A program made the position numbers and the translations under genes. 64,000 bases of DNA, from the NCBI GenBank assembly GCA_019973575.1, contig BPUI01000002.1, forward strand, positions 1,240,001-1,304,000, in the 5' to 3' direction. The notes below the pieces were generated by a model. That model made no database searches and was not told where the DNA came from. It worked only from the letters and a program-made list of their open reading frames with translations. The DNA is from Gemmatimonadetes bacterium T265 (GTDB taxonomy: Bacteria; Gemmatimonadota; Gemmatimonadetes; Gemmatimonadales; Gemmatimonadaceae). Numbering within the stretch: the stretch's first letter is position 1; each line of letters starts with the position of its first letter. Below, piece after piece: positions 9,409-17,642 of the stretch.

Positions 9409-9723
9409 ATGGCACACAAGAAGGGCGTCGGCTCGACGCGCAACGGCCGCGACTCGAACCCGCAGTACCGCGGCATCAAGAAGTTCGGCGGCGAGCAGGT
9501 CGTCGCGGGCAACATCATCGTCCGCCAGTGCGGCACCAAGTGGCACCCCGGCCGCAACGTCGGCCTCGGGCGCGACTACACGATTTACTCGCTCATCGAC
9601 GGGGTCGTGAAGTTCGAGCACCGCAGCAAGTCGCAACTCAAGGTCAGCGTCTACCCGGCGGCCGAGCCCGCCGCGGCGTCGATCGCGCGGCCGGCGGGCG
9701 ACGCGCAGGCGGCGACGGCCTAA
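9409..9723 (+). CDS. rpmA: 50S ribosomal protein L27
   Basis: 104 residues. [19 protein letters not shown] is the conserved N-terminus that reaches the peptidyl-transferase centre, and no Firmicutes-type cleavable leader is present. The core ends near residue 84; the last 20 residues are an Ala/Pro-rich tail beyond the usual length. GGAG at 9397-9400 is a suitable Shine-Dalgarno sequence. The stop TAA sits inside a GCCTAAC word. A strong bidirectional terminator follows. Confidence 0.97.
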   Translation: MAHKKGVGSTRNGRDSNPQYRGIKKFGGEQVVAGNIIVRQCGTKWHPGRNVGLGRDYTIYSLIDGVVKFEHRSKSQLKVSVYPAAEPAAASIARPAGDAQAATA

Positions 9724-9743
9724 CGCTCGTCCTCACGCACGAA

Positions 9744-9777
9744 GAAGAGCCCCCGCCGAGTACGGCGGGGGCTCTTC
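9744..9777. terminator. Bidirectional hairpin terminator between rpmA and the convergent amidohydrolase gene
   Basis: A perfect 15-bp stem, GAAGAGCCCCCGCCG at 9744-9758 paired with 9763-9777, has a 4-base AGTA loop. It lies 20 bases after the rpmA stop and 20 bases after the end of the minus-strand gene, so it can serve both. There is no long U tract. Confidence 0.85.
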
Positions 9778-9797
9778 GCGTTTGGCGGGTCGCCGAG

Positions 9798-11099
9798 TCA
9801 CGGCGTCGTGTAGGCCGGCGGGAGCGTGCGGTACCGCCGCGCCAGTTCGTCCTGCCGCGAGTCCCCGGTCACCTCCCGCCCGCGGATAAAGACGTGCTCC
9901 GCGCGCGTCGCGAACTCGAACGGGTCCCCGCTCCAGACGACCACGTCGGCGTCCCGCCCGGGCGCGAGCGAGCCGACGCGGTCCGCGACGCCGAACAGTT
10001 CGGCCGGGGTGAGGGTCACCGCCCGGAGCGCCGCGTCGTAGCGCATCCCGTACGCGACGGCGTTGCCGGCCTCGAAGCGGACGTTCCGGACGTTGAACGA
10101 CTCCTCGTCGCCCCCGCCCGCGTTGCCGATGAGCGCGACCGGCACGCCGGCGTTGGTCAGTAGGGCCGCGTTCTCCTGCCGCTGGCCTAACGACGCGAAG
10201 TCCGCCGGGATGTTGTTCATCGCGCCCGTCACGACCGGCACGCGATCGGCCGCCAACCGGTCGGCCAACTCCCACGCCTCCGCGCCGCCGAGGATCATGA
10301 GGCGAAAGCCGAACTCGCGCCGCAGCCGGAGCGCGGCGTCGATGTCGGCCGCACGGTCCGCCGCGACGAGCATCGGGAGGCGCCCCGCCAGTACCGGCTG
10401 GAGCGCCTCGAGGTCCGCGCGGGAGGCCGTGTATGTGCGCGTCTGATTCCGCTCGTACGCCGCCCGCGAGCGGCCGTACGCGCGCGCGTCGACGAGCAAC
10501 TCGCGAAGCCGGCCGATCAACTCGCCGCGGGCGCCTACGGCCGCCGAGCGCGCGTCCCCGACCTGTGCGACCATCGCCGCGGACGGGCGCAGCAGCGCGT
10601 CGCTCGCGGTTCTCCCGTCGAGGTGCACGACCGCGGCCTGGCCGGAGACGAGGCCGCCGTTCGGGACGACGATCGCCGTCGTGACGCCCTCGTTCCGCGC
10701 GGGCTGGATCAACTCGGACGCCGGGTTGAAGCCCTCCCAGACGGCGAACGCGGCGGCGATCGCGTCGCGGCCGCGCGCGCTCGCGTCGCGCGTGTCGCGC
10801 ACGGCGCCGATCTCCACCACGCCGAGCTGCGTGCCCGCGTTCACGAACCCCGGCGTGACGACGCGCCCGGTCACGTCGATCCGCCGCGCGTCCGCCGGGA
10901 TCGCGACGTCGCGGCCGACCGCAACGACTCGCCCGTCGCGGAGCACCACGGTACCGCGCTCGATCTTCGGGCCGGAGACCGGGTACACGGTCCCGCCCAC
11001 GAGCGCGATCGCCTGCGCGTCGGCCGAGCGGACGACGGCGCCGAGCGATAGCGCCGCGACGATCGCCCGCGCGAGATGCCAAGGATTGACGCGGCGCAT
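9798..11099 (-). CDS. Secreted amidohydrolase-like protein lacking metal ligands
   Basis: 433 residues from the ATG at 11099, which overlaps the upstream gene's stop as TGATG. The N-terminus is a signal peptide (hydrophobic run ending SADAQA). The fold matches the imidazolonepropionase-like amidohydrolases: a small N-terminal beta domain, PGFVNAGTQLG where PG.ID.H.H normally lies, and the C-terminal GSLAPGRDADVVVWSGDPF. However, the HxH is VNAGT, the strand-5 His aligns with an Ala (MLVAADRAAD), the strand-6 His with a Gly (MILGGAEAWE) and the strand-8 Asp with an Asn (LIGNAGGG). It is probably not a metallohydrolase, and may be a structural or regulatory partner of the intact paralogue encoded just upstream. 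The frame is intact, so it is not a decayed pseudogene. Confidence 0.88.
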   Translation of the reverse strand: MRRVNPWHLARAIVAALSLGAVVRSADAQAIALVGGTVYPVSGPKIERGTVVLRDGRVVAVGRDVAIPADARRIDVTGRVVTPGFVNAGTQLGVVEIGAVRDTRDASARGRDAIAAAFAVWEGFNPASELIQPARNEGVTTAIVVPNGGLVSGQAAVVHLDGRTASDALLRPSAAMVAQVGDARSAAVGARGELIGRLRELLVDARAYGRSRAAYERNQTRTYTASRADLEALQPVLAGRLPMLVAADRAADIDAALRLRREFGFRLMILGGAEAWELADRLAADRVPVVTGAMNNIPADFASLGQRQENAALLTNAGVPVALIGNAGGGDEESFNVRNVRFEAGNAVAYGMRYDAALRAVTLTPAELFGVADRVGSLAPGRDADVVVWSGDPFEFATRAEHVFIRGREVTGDSRQDELARRYRTLPPAYTTP

Positions 11100-12685
11100 C
11101 AACGCGGCCCTCCGGTGGACGGGATGGAGGACGGCGCCCGGGCGGGCGCGCCGCCCGCCGCGCCGCCGACCGGCGTCGGAGGCGCGACGAAGCCTAACTC
11201 GAAGTCGGTCCGCCACTGCCGCCGCGGGTCCGCGCGGTCGTACAGCATGGCGCCGTCGACCCACACCTTCTCGGCGCGCGTGTAGACCGAGAACGGGTCG
11301 CCCGACCAGAGCACGACGTCGGCGTTCTTGCCCGGCTCGAGCGACCCGATCCGGTCGTCGAGGCCTAACGCCCACGCGGCGTTGATCGTGAGCCAGCGGA
11401 CGGCCTGGTCTTCCGAGACGTCGATGCCGACCGCGCGCCCGGCGGCGATCGCCTTCGCCGCTTCCTGGTTCAGGCGCTGCGAACCGGACGGGTCGTCCGA
11501 GTGGACGATCGCCCGCGCGCCCGCCTGGTTGACGAGCGCGAGGTTCGCGCGCACGGCGTCCATCGCTTCCATCTTGAACGCGCCCCAGTCCGCCCAGAGC
11601 GCGCCGGCGACGGAGTCGCGCGCGAGCAGGTCGGCGATCTTGTACGCCTCGACGCCGTGGTGGAACGCGCGGATCTTGTAGCCGAACTCGCGCGCGATGT
11701 CCATCATCTGCGCCATCTCGTCGGCCCGGTAACAATGGTTGTGGACGAGGATGTTGCCGCGCAGCACCTCGGCGAGCGTCTCGAGGCCGAGATCGCGCGT
11801 CGGCGGTTCGCCCTGCCGGTTGCCGGCGAGCCAGGCGTCCCAACGCCGGCGGTACGCCTCGGCCAGGATCCACGCGGTCCGGTACCCCGCGACGTTCCCC
11901 ATCCGCGTGCTCGGGCCGCGGTTCTCGTAGACCCGCTTCGGGTTCTCGCCGCACGCCATCTTGAGCCCGTACTTCGCGCCCGGGAACTTCATCCCCTGCA
12001 CCGTGCGCGACGGCACGACCTTGAGAACGACGCTCCGGCCGCCGATCAGGTTGGCCGACCCGGGGAGCACCTGCAGGGTCGTGACACCGCCGGCGAGGTT
12101 GCGGGGGAACTGCGGGTCCTGCGGCCAGACCGAATGCTCGGCCCACACGTACGGCGTCGTCGGATTCGTTGCCTCGTTGCCATCCGAGAGCGCGTCCCCC
12201 CCCGGCGCCGCGTACACGCCGAGGTGCGAGTGGACGTCGATGATCCCTGGCGTCACGTACTTGCCCGCGCCGTCGATCACCGCCGCGCCGGGCGGCGCGT
12301 CGACGTTCGTCCCGACGCTGACGATCTTGCCGTCGCGAAGCAGGATCGCGCCGTTGCGGATCGTCGGCCCGGCGGCGGTCAGCAACGTCACGTTCCGGAT
12401 GACGGTCGCCCCGGACGGCACCGGGCGGTACGTGCTCGGGAACGGGTCGGCGAGGGGGACGGAGACCCCGCCCCGTCCGGGCGCGTTCCGGTTGACCGCG
12501 TTGCCCGGCGTCGACGCGGCGTTGCCGAGCGGTCCGGTGGTGGCCGCGGCGGACGTTGGGCCGGGAGGAGTCCCGGGAGCGGGCGCGCTCGGCGGCTGCG
12601 CGCGAACGCGCGGGCCGACGAGGCACGCGACGACGCACGGAGCGAGCAAGCACACGGCGCGGCGGGCGGCGCGGGGGCGAGTCAT
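11099..12685 (-). CDS. Secreted amidohydrolase (imidazolonepropionase-like)
   Basis: 528 residues with a Sec signal peptide (hydrophobic CLLAPCVVACLVGP, cut after RVRA), then a Pro/Ala-rich linker to about residue 75. The catalytic barrel keeps the metal-binding residues: HSHLG after TPGIIDV near 155, HNHCYRADE near 315, the FHHGVEAYKIAD His near 340, and HSDDP near 395. The C-terminus has the usual GSLEPGKNADVVLWSGDPF. Substrates of such exported amidohydrolases are generally unknown; peptide-like amides and cyclic imides are possibilities. It is the first gene of a two-gene minus-strand operon with the ligand-less paralogue, one base overlapping. A 140-base gap separates it from the divergent sigma-factor gene. 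Confidence 0.9.
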   Translation of the reverse strand: MTRPRAARRAVCLLAPCVVACLVGPRVRAQPPSAPAPGTPPGPTSAAATTGPLGNAASTPGNAVNRNAPGRGGVSVPLADPFPSTYRPVPSGATVIRNVTLLTAAGPTIRNGAILLRDGKIVSVGTNVDAPPGAAVIDGAGKYVTPGIIDVHSHLGVYAAPGGDALSDGNEATNPTTPYVWAEHSVWPQDPQFPRNLAGGVTTLQVLPGSANLIGGRSVVLKVVPSRTVQGMKFPGAKYGLKMACGENPKRVYENRGPSTRMGNVAGYRTAWILAEAYRRRWDAWLAGNRQGEPPTRDLGLETLAEVLRGNILVHNHCYRADEMAQMMDIAREFGYKIRAFHHGVEAYKIADLLARDSVAGALWADWGAFKMEAMDAVRANLALVNQAGARAIVHSDDPSGSQRLNQEAAKAIAAGRAVGIDVSEDQAVRWLTINAAWALGLDDRIGSLEPGKNADVVLWSGDPFSVYTRAEKVWVDGAMLYDRADPRRQWRTDFELGFVAPPTPVGGAAGGAPARAPSSIPSTGGPR

Positions 12686-12825
12686 GGGGCGTGGTGGGTC
12701 GGATGGCGGGCCGTGACGTCGGGCGGCTTACGGCGTAACCCGGTGGCGCGTTGAGCACCGCGGCGCCGCCGTGCGCCCGACGGCGATGCTTAACATTCGA
12801 GGCCGGCCCGCGTCTACCTCGCCGG

Positions 12826-13404
12826 ATGCCCATCGTGAGTTCTGCCCCTCTGGTCGACGATCATACCGACGACGCACTCGACGACGCGCTGCTCGCCCGC
12901 TGGCGGAGCGGCGACGAACGCGCCGCGACGGCGCTCGTCGAGCGGCACGCGCCGGCACTCGCGCGCTACGCGGCGAGCCTCGGCGCCCGCGCGGAGGCGG
13001 AGGAAGTCGTCCAGGACACCTTCGTCCGCGCGTTTCAGGCGCTGGACGGGTTCCGGGCGGACAGCTCGTTGCGCACGTGGCTGTTCACGATCGCGCGCCG
13101 CCTCGTGCTCGACCGCAGACGCGCCGGCGGGCGGCGGTCGCGTCACGAGGTGGACGCGCCAGAGGACGTCGACGTCGCGGCGGCGCACACGGCGCTCGAC
13201 GACCTCGTCGCGGGCGAGACGCACGGCCGCCTGCGGGCGGCGGTCGAGCGCCTCACCCCCACGCAGCGGGAAGTCTTCCTCTTGCGGGTGGTCGACGGCC
13301 GCGCGTACAAGGAGATCGCCCGGATCGCGGGGACCACGGAGGGGTCGGCCCGCGTACACTACCACAACGCCCTTCGCTCGGTGCAGGAGTTTCTCGATGT
13401 CTGA
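12826..13404 (+). CDS. ECF-type RNA polymerase sigma factor
   Basis: 192 residues from ATG 12826. Region 2 is seen as LLARWRSGDERAATALVERH...AEEVVQDTFVRAFQALDGFR...LRTWLFTIARRLVLDRRR (residues about 20-105). Region 4 is RLTPTQREVFLLRVVDGRAYKEIARIAGTTEGSARVHYHNAL (about 145-187). There is no region 1.1 or 3, as expected for ECF factors. Its stop overlaps the next gene, which encodes a zinc-finger anti-sigma factor, so activity should be controlled by that partner. The signal sensed cannot be read from the sequence. The frame extends upstream to 12751 without family similarity. Confidence 0.92.
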   Translation: MPIVSSAPLVDDHTDDALDDALLARWRSGDERAATALVERHAPALARYAASLGARAEAEEVVQDTFVRAFQALDGFRADSSLRTWLFTIARRLVLDRRRAGGRRSRHEVDAPEDVDVAAAHTALDDLVAGETHGRLRAAVERLTPTQREVFLLRVVDGRAYKEIARIAGTTEGSARVHYHNALRSVQEFLDV

Positions 13405-14050
13405 TCACGACGCTTTCACGCCGGATTCGGAGCCGCACGCTGCGGCGCACGCGGCCGTGCGCGACGCGCTTCCCGCGCTTCTGCACGGGCGCGCGCCGGC
13501 GTCGCAGCGCGCGGAACTCGAAGCACACCTCGCCACGTGTGACGCCTGCCGGGGCGAGTACGGGACGCTCGCCGCGGTTCGCGACGCGTACCCGGTGCCA
13601 TCGATCGCGGTCGACGCGATCGCGGCCGCGGTCCGGGCGCGCACGCTGCCGGCGGGCATCCCGTCGGAGCGGCGTACCGCGGCGCCCGGCGCGGACCGCC
13701 GGCCGGCCCGTGTCGTTGCAATCCCGGCGCGTCACACGCCGGCGTGGGCGCGTCGCGGGGCGCTCCGCGCCTTCGCCGCGACCGCTCTCGTCGCGATCGG
13801 CTCGGGCGCGATGTGGTTACACACGACCCGTCCCGCGCCGGTGCGCCCCGCGCCGCGTGCCGGCGCGCCGATGGCAACCCGCCCTGCGCCAGCGGACTCG
13901 AACGGTTCGCTCCTCGGCGTCAACTTCTCCGACCTGAACGACTCCGAACTCGCCGCGGTCGTCGCGGCGGTCGATGATCCGGCGTCGACGACGCCGGCCG
14001 CGGAACCAGCGCCCGTCGCGCCGGTCGTCCTCGCACCTGATGCCGAGTAA
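13397..14050 (+). CDS. Transmembrane anti-sigma factor with putative zinc-finger (zf-HC2)
   Basis: 217 residues, overlapping the sigma-factor gene by 8 bases, the usual sign of a sigma/anti-sigma pair. The N-terminal cytoplasmic part has the ZAS/zf-HC2 pattern, LEAHLATCDACRGEY near residues 35-52 (H-x3-C-x2-C). One membrane helix, FAATALVAIGSGAMWL, lies near residues 117-135. The C-terminal 80 residues are predicted periplasmic and Pro/Ala-rich, with a short acidic LNDSELAAVV segment. It is expected to hold the ECF factor at the inner membrane until a periplasmic or envelope signal releases it. Confidence 0.88.
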   Translation: MSDHDAFTPDSEPHAAAHAAVRDALPALLHGRAPASQRAELEAHLATCDACRGEYGTLAAVRDAYPVPSIAVDAIAAAVRARTLPAGIPSERRTAAPGADRRPARVVAIPARHTPAWARRGALRAFAATALVAIGSGAMWLHTTRPAPVRPAPRAGAPMATRPAPADSNGSLLGVNFSDLNDSELAAVVAAVDDPASTTPAAEPAPVAPVVLAPDAE

Positions 14051-14702
14051 GCGCGTGGTCGGGATGCACGCGCTCGCCGGCGTTGCGGCGGTGTTCGCAT
14101 TCCTCGCCGCGCGAGCCGGCGGCGCGCAGGGCGTCGGGACCGACCCGGCGGCGTCGCGGCCAGGTATCGAGCGGCTCGGGGCGGTCGTGCAGCAGCGTCT
14201 GCAACTGACCGACGAGCAGACCGCGCGACTGCGCGAGACGTCGCGGCGCTACGCCGAGCAGCGCAAAGACCTGCTCCGCGACGAGCGCGACGCACGGCAG
14301 ACCGTGCGCGCCGAAATGGGCCGGGGCAACGCGGCCGACCAGGCGCGTGTGCAGAGCGCGCTCGATCGGCTCTACGCGATCCAGCAGCGCCGCACCGAGC
14401 TCGCGGCGAGCGAACAGCGCGAGCTCGCAGGGTTTCTCTCCCCGACGCAGCGCGCGCAGTACGCGGGCCTGCAGGAGCGCGCGCTGCGCGCGGCGCAAGA
14501 CATCCGGCAGCGACGCGACGCCGCGGCGCTCACTGGCGCGGCGCCGCCCGACGCGAATCGCGCGGCAGTCGGCGCCACGCGGCGGCCCGAGCGGCAGCCG
14601 CAACTCGAACAGCAGCAACAGCGTCAGGCGCAGCGCCAGCTGCGCCAGGCCGAGCGCGCCGCGCGGCGCGCCGAGCACGGCGGCGCGCGCCGTCCACGCT
14701 GA
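14040..14702 (+). CDS. Periplasmic Spy/CpxP-like protein with LTxxQ-type motif
   Basis: 220 residues. A signal peptide (ALAGVAAVFAFLAARAGGAQG) precedes a helical, Arg/Gln/Glu-rich body. QLTDEQTARLRE near residue 55 and LSPTQRAQY near 135 are LTxxQ-like motifs found in Spy, CpxP and ZraP periplasmic chaperones or metal sensors. The C-terminus is highly basic and Gln-rich (residues about 180-220). It overlaps the anti-sigma gene by 11 bases, so sigma, anti-sigma and this protein form one tight operon. It may be the periplasmic sensor or chaperone output of the system; this is inferred from context. Confidence 0.8.
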   Translation: MPSKRVVGMHALAGVAAVFAFLAARAGGAQGVGTDPAASRPGIERLGAVVQQRLQLTDEQTARLRETSRRYAEQRKDLLRDERDARQTVRAEMGRGNAADQARVQSALDRLYAIQQRRTELAASEQRELAGFLSPTQRAQYAGLQERALRAAQDIRQRRDAAALTGAAPPDANRAAVGATRRPERQPQLEQQQQRQAQRQLRQAERAARRAEHGGARRPR

Positions 14703-14733
14703 CGTCGGCCCAGAACGGCGGACGCGCCTCTCG

Positions 14734-14762
14734 TTGAGGCACGTCGGGTACGGGGCTACATT
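14734..14762 (+). promoter_or_regulatory. Sigma70-type promoter of tRNA-Leu
   Basis: TTGAGG at 14734-14739 and TACATT at 14757-14762 are separated by 17 bases. The predicted start is near 14769, about 23 bases before the mature tRNA 5' end. The downstream icd-pepA genes may be read through from it. Confidence 0.7.
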
Positions 14763-14791
14763 GCGCCCCGCATCGGGTCCCGATCCGACGC

Positions 14792-14874
14792 GCCGGGGTG
14801 GCGGAATGGTATACGCGGAGGTCTCAAAAACCTCTGTCCGCGAGGGCATACGGGTTCGAGTCCCGTCCCCGGCA
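14792..14874 (+). tRNA. tRNA-Leu (anticodon CAA)
   Basis: An 83-nt type II tRNA. The acceptor stem GCCGGGG (14792-14798) pairs with CCCCGGC (14867-14873), with discriminator A at 14874. The anticodon stem GAGGT/ACCTC encloses loop CTCAAAA, giving anticodon CAA for UUG codons. A long variable arm (TGTCCGCGAGGGCAT region) and a T arm ACGGG-TTCGAGT-CCCGT are present. The 3' CCA is not encoded, since TGCC follows, so it must be added by the nucleotidyltransferase. Confidence 0.96.
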
Positions 14875-14918
14875 TGCCGCGCGACGAGCGCGCGACGTCC
14901 TCACCCCGCTTCTGCGCG

Positions 14919-16151
<1,233 letters not shown>

Positions 16152-16152
16152 A

Positions 16153-17622
16153 ATGGCGCTCGCGCTCTCCCTGGCGGGTGGGGTCGACGACCTCGCGACG
16201 CCGCTCCTCGCCGTCGCGCTCGCGCCGGGCGAGGCGCTCCCCGCCGCCCTCGTGCCCCTGGACGCGCGCCTGAACGGCGTGTTAGGCCGCGCCCTCGCCC
16301 GGCGCGACTTCCGCGGCGCCCGCGACGAAACCCTGCACGTCGCCGGTGCGGAGTCGGGCGTCGAGCGCGTGCTGCTCGTCGGGCTCGGCAAGGGCGACGA
16401 CCGGCGCGCCGCGCTCCGCCGCGCGGGCGCGGTCGCGGCGCGCGCGGCCGCGAAGCTCGGCACGGGCGCGATCACCTTCTACGCCGCCGGGCTCGACGCG
16501 GACGGGGTCGAGCAGGCTGCCGTCGGGCTCTCGATGGGCGCGTGGAAGTACGACGACCTGAAGACGCCGCCGCCCGACGGCGAACAGCGTGCGCCGCTCG
16601 AGCGCGCGTCCGTCGTCGCCGGCGCCGACGCGCAGGGCGGCATCGCCGCGGCCGAGGCGATCGCGGCCGGCTACGACCTCGCGCGGCGACTCGCGATGAT
16701 GCCCGGCAACGTTTGCACGCCCGACACGTTCGTCGAGACCGCCAACGACATCGCCGGCCGCTTCGGCCTCGCGGTCACCGTGCTCGGCCGCGCGGAGATG
16801 GAAGCCGAGGGGATGGGCTCGTTCCTCTCGGTCGCGCAGGGCGTGCCGCAGGATCCGAAGCTCGTCGCGATCGAGTACCGGCGCGGCGGCGACGCCAAGC
16901 CGATCGTCCTCGTCGGCAAGGGCCTGTGCTTCGATTCGGGCGGGATCAACCTGAAGCCCGGCGAAGGCATGTTTAACATGAAGTTCGACATGTGCGGCGC
17001 CGCCGGCGTGATGGGCGCGATGGAAGCGGTCGCACGGCTCGGCCTCCCGGTGAACGTCGTCGGTGTGATCGGCTCGACGACCAACATGCCGAGCGGCACG
17101 TCCATGAAGCCGGGCGACGTCGTGCGTAGCATGTCGGGCAAGACGATCGAGAACCACAACACCGACGCCGAAGGGCGCCTCGTGCTGTGCGACCTGCTGC
17201 ACTGGGTCAAGAAGTACGAGCCCGCCGCCGTGATCGACGCGGCGACGCTCACCGGCGCGATCGTCATCGCGCTCGGGCACGCGGCGGTCGGCGTGTTCGG
17301 CAGCGACGACGGCCTCACGCAGGAGGTGCTCACCGCGGGGCGGCAGGCGGGCGAGAAGGGTTGGGAGCTGCCGATGTTCGACGAGTATCGCGAACAGCTG
17401 AAGAGCGACGTCGCGGACCTGAAGAACGTCGGCGGTCGCGCCGCGGGGTCGATCACGGCCGCGTGGTTCCTCCGCGAGTTCGTCGACGGCGCGTACCCGT
17501 GGGTGCACCTCGACGTCGCGGGAACGGCGTACTCCGAGACCGACCTCGGGTGGATCCCGAAGGGGCCGACGGGTACTCCGACGGGCACGTTCGTCGAGTT
17601 CGTGCGGGCGAGGGCGCGCTGA
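16153..17622 (+). CDS. pepA: Leucyl aminopeptidase (M17 family)
   Basis: A 489-residue cytosolic metallo-aminopeptidase that releases N-terminal residues from peptides. The C-terminal catalytic domain has VLVGKGLCFDSGGINLKPG near 255-273, with metal-binding Lys and Asp. FDMCGAAGVMGAM follows, and NTDAEGRLVL near 337-346 is the M17 signature with the Asp/Glu ligands and catalytic Arg. The N-terminal macro-like domain (residues 1-160) is divergent, as is common. It starts one base after the icd stop, implying cotranscription. The TTA codon near residue 44 lies in a GTTAGGC word. Confidence 0.95.
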   Translation: MALALSLAGGVDDLATPLLAVALAPGEALPAALVPLDARLNGVLGRALARRDFRGARDETLHVAGAESGVERVLLVGLGKGDDRRAALRRAGAVAARAAAKLGTGAITFYAAGLDADGVEQAAVGLSMGAWKYDDLKTPPPDGEQRAPLERASVVAGADAQGGIAAAEAIAAGYDLARRLAMMPGNVCTPDTFVETANDIAGRFGLAVTVLGRAEMEAEGMGSFLSVAQGVPQDPKLVAIEYRRGGDAKPIVLVGKGLCFDSGGINLKPGEGMFNMKFDMCGAAGVMGAMEAVARLGLPVNVVGVIGSTTNMPSGTSMKPGDVVRSMSGKTIENHNTDAEGRLVLCDLLHWVKKYEPAAVIDAATLTGAIVIALGHAAVGVFGSDDGLTQEVLTAGRQAGEKGWELPMFDEYREQLKSDVADLKNVGGRAAGSITAAWFLREFVDGAYPWVHLDVAGTAYSETDLGWIPKGPTGTPTGTFVEFVRARAR

Positions 17623-17642
17623 CCCTCCGGATCGGCCGCGCC

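Noticed and set aside
9798-11099. Ligand-less amidohydrolase as a pseudogene
   Set aside because: There is no frameshift, no stop and no loss of signal peptide or C-terminal motif. Only active-site residues changed, which fits a pseudoenzyme better.
9798-12833. A single 1011-residue minus-strand protein covering both amidohydrolase genes
   Set aside because: The N-terminal part is a shifted-frame shadow of the first amidohydrolase. The real second gene starts at 11099 with its own signal peptide.
14874-14918. Upstream ATG for icd at 14874
   Set aside because: Its A is the discriminator base of tRNA-Leu, and the extra residues have no similarity to Icd. ATG 14919 matches the family.
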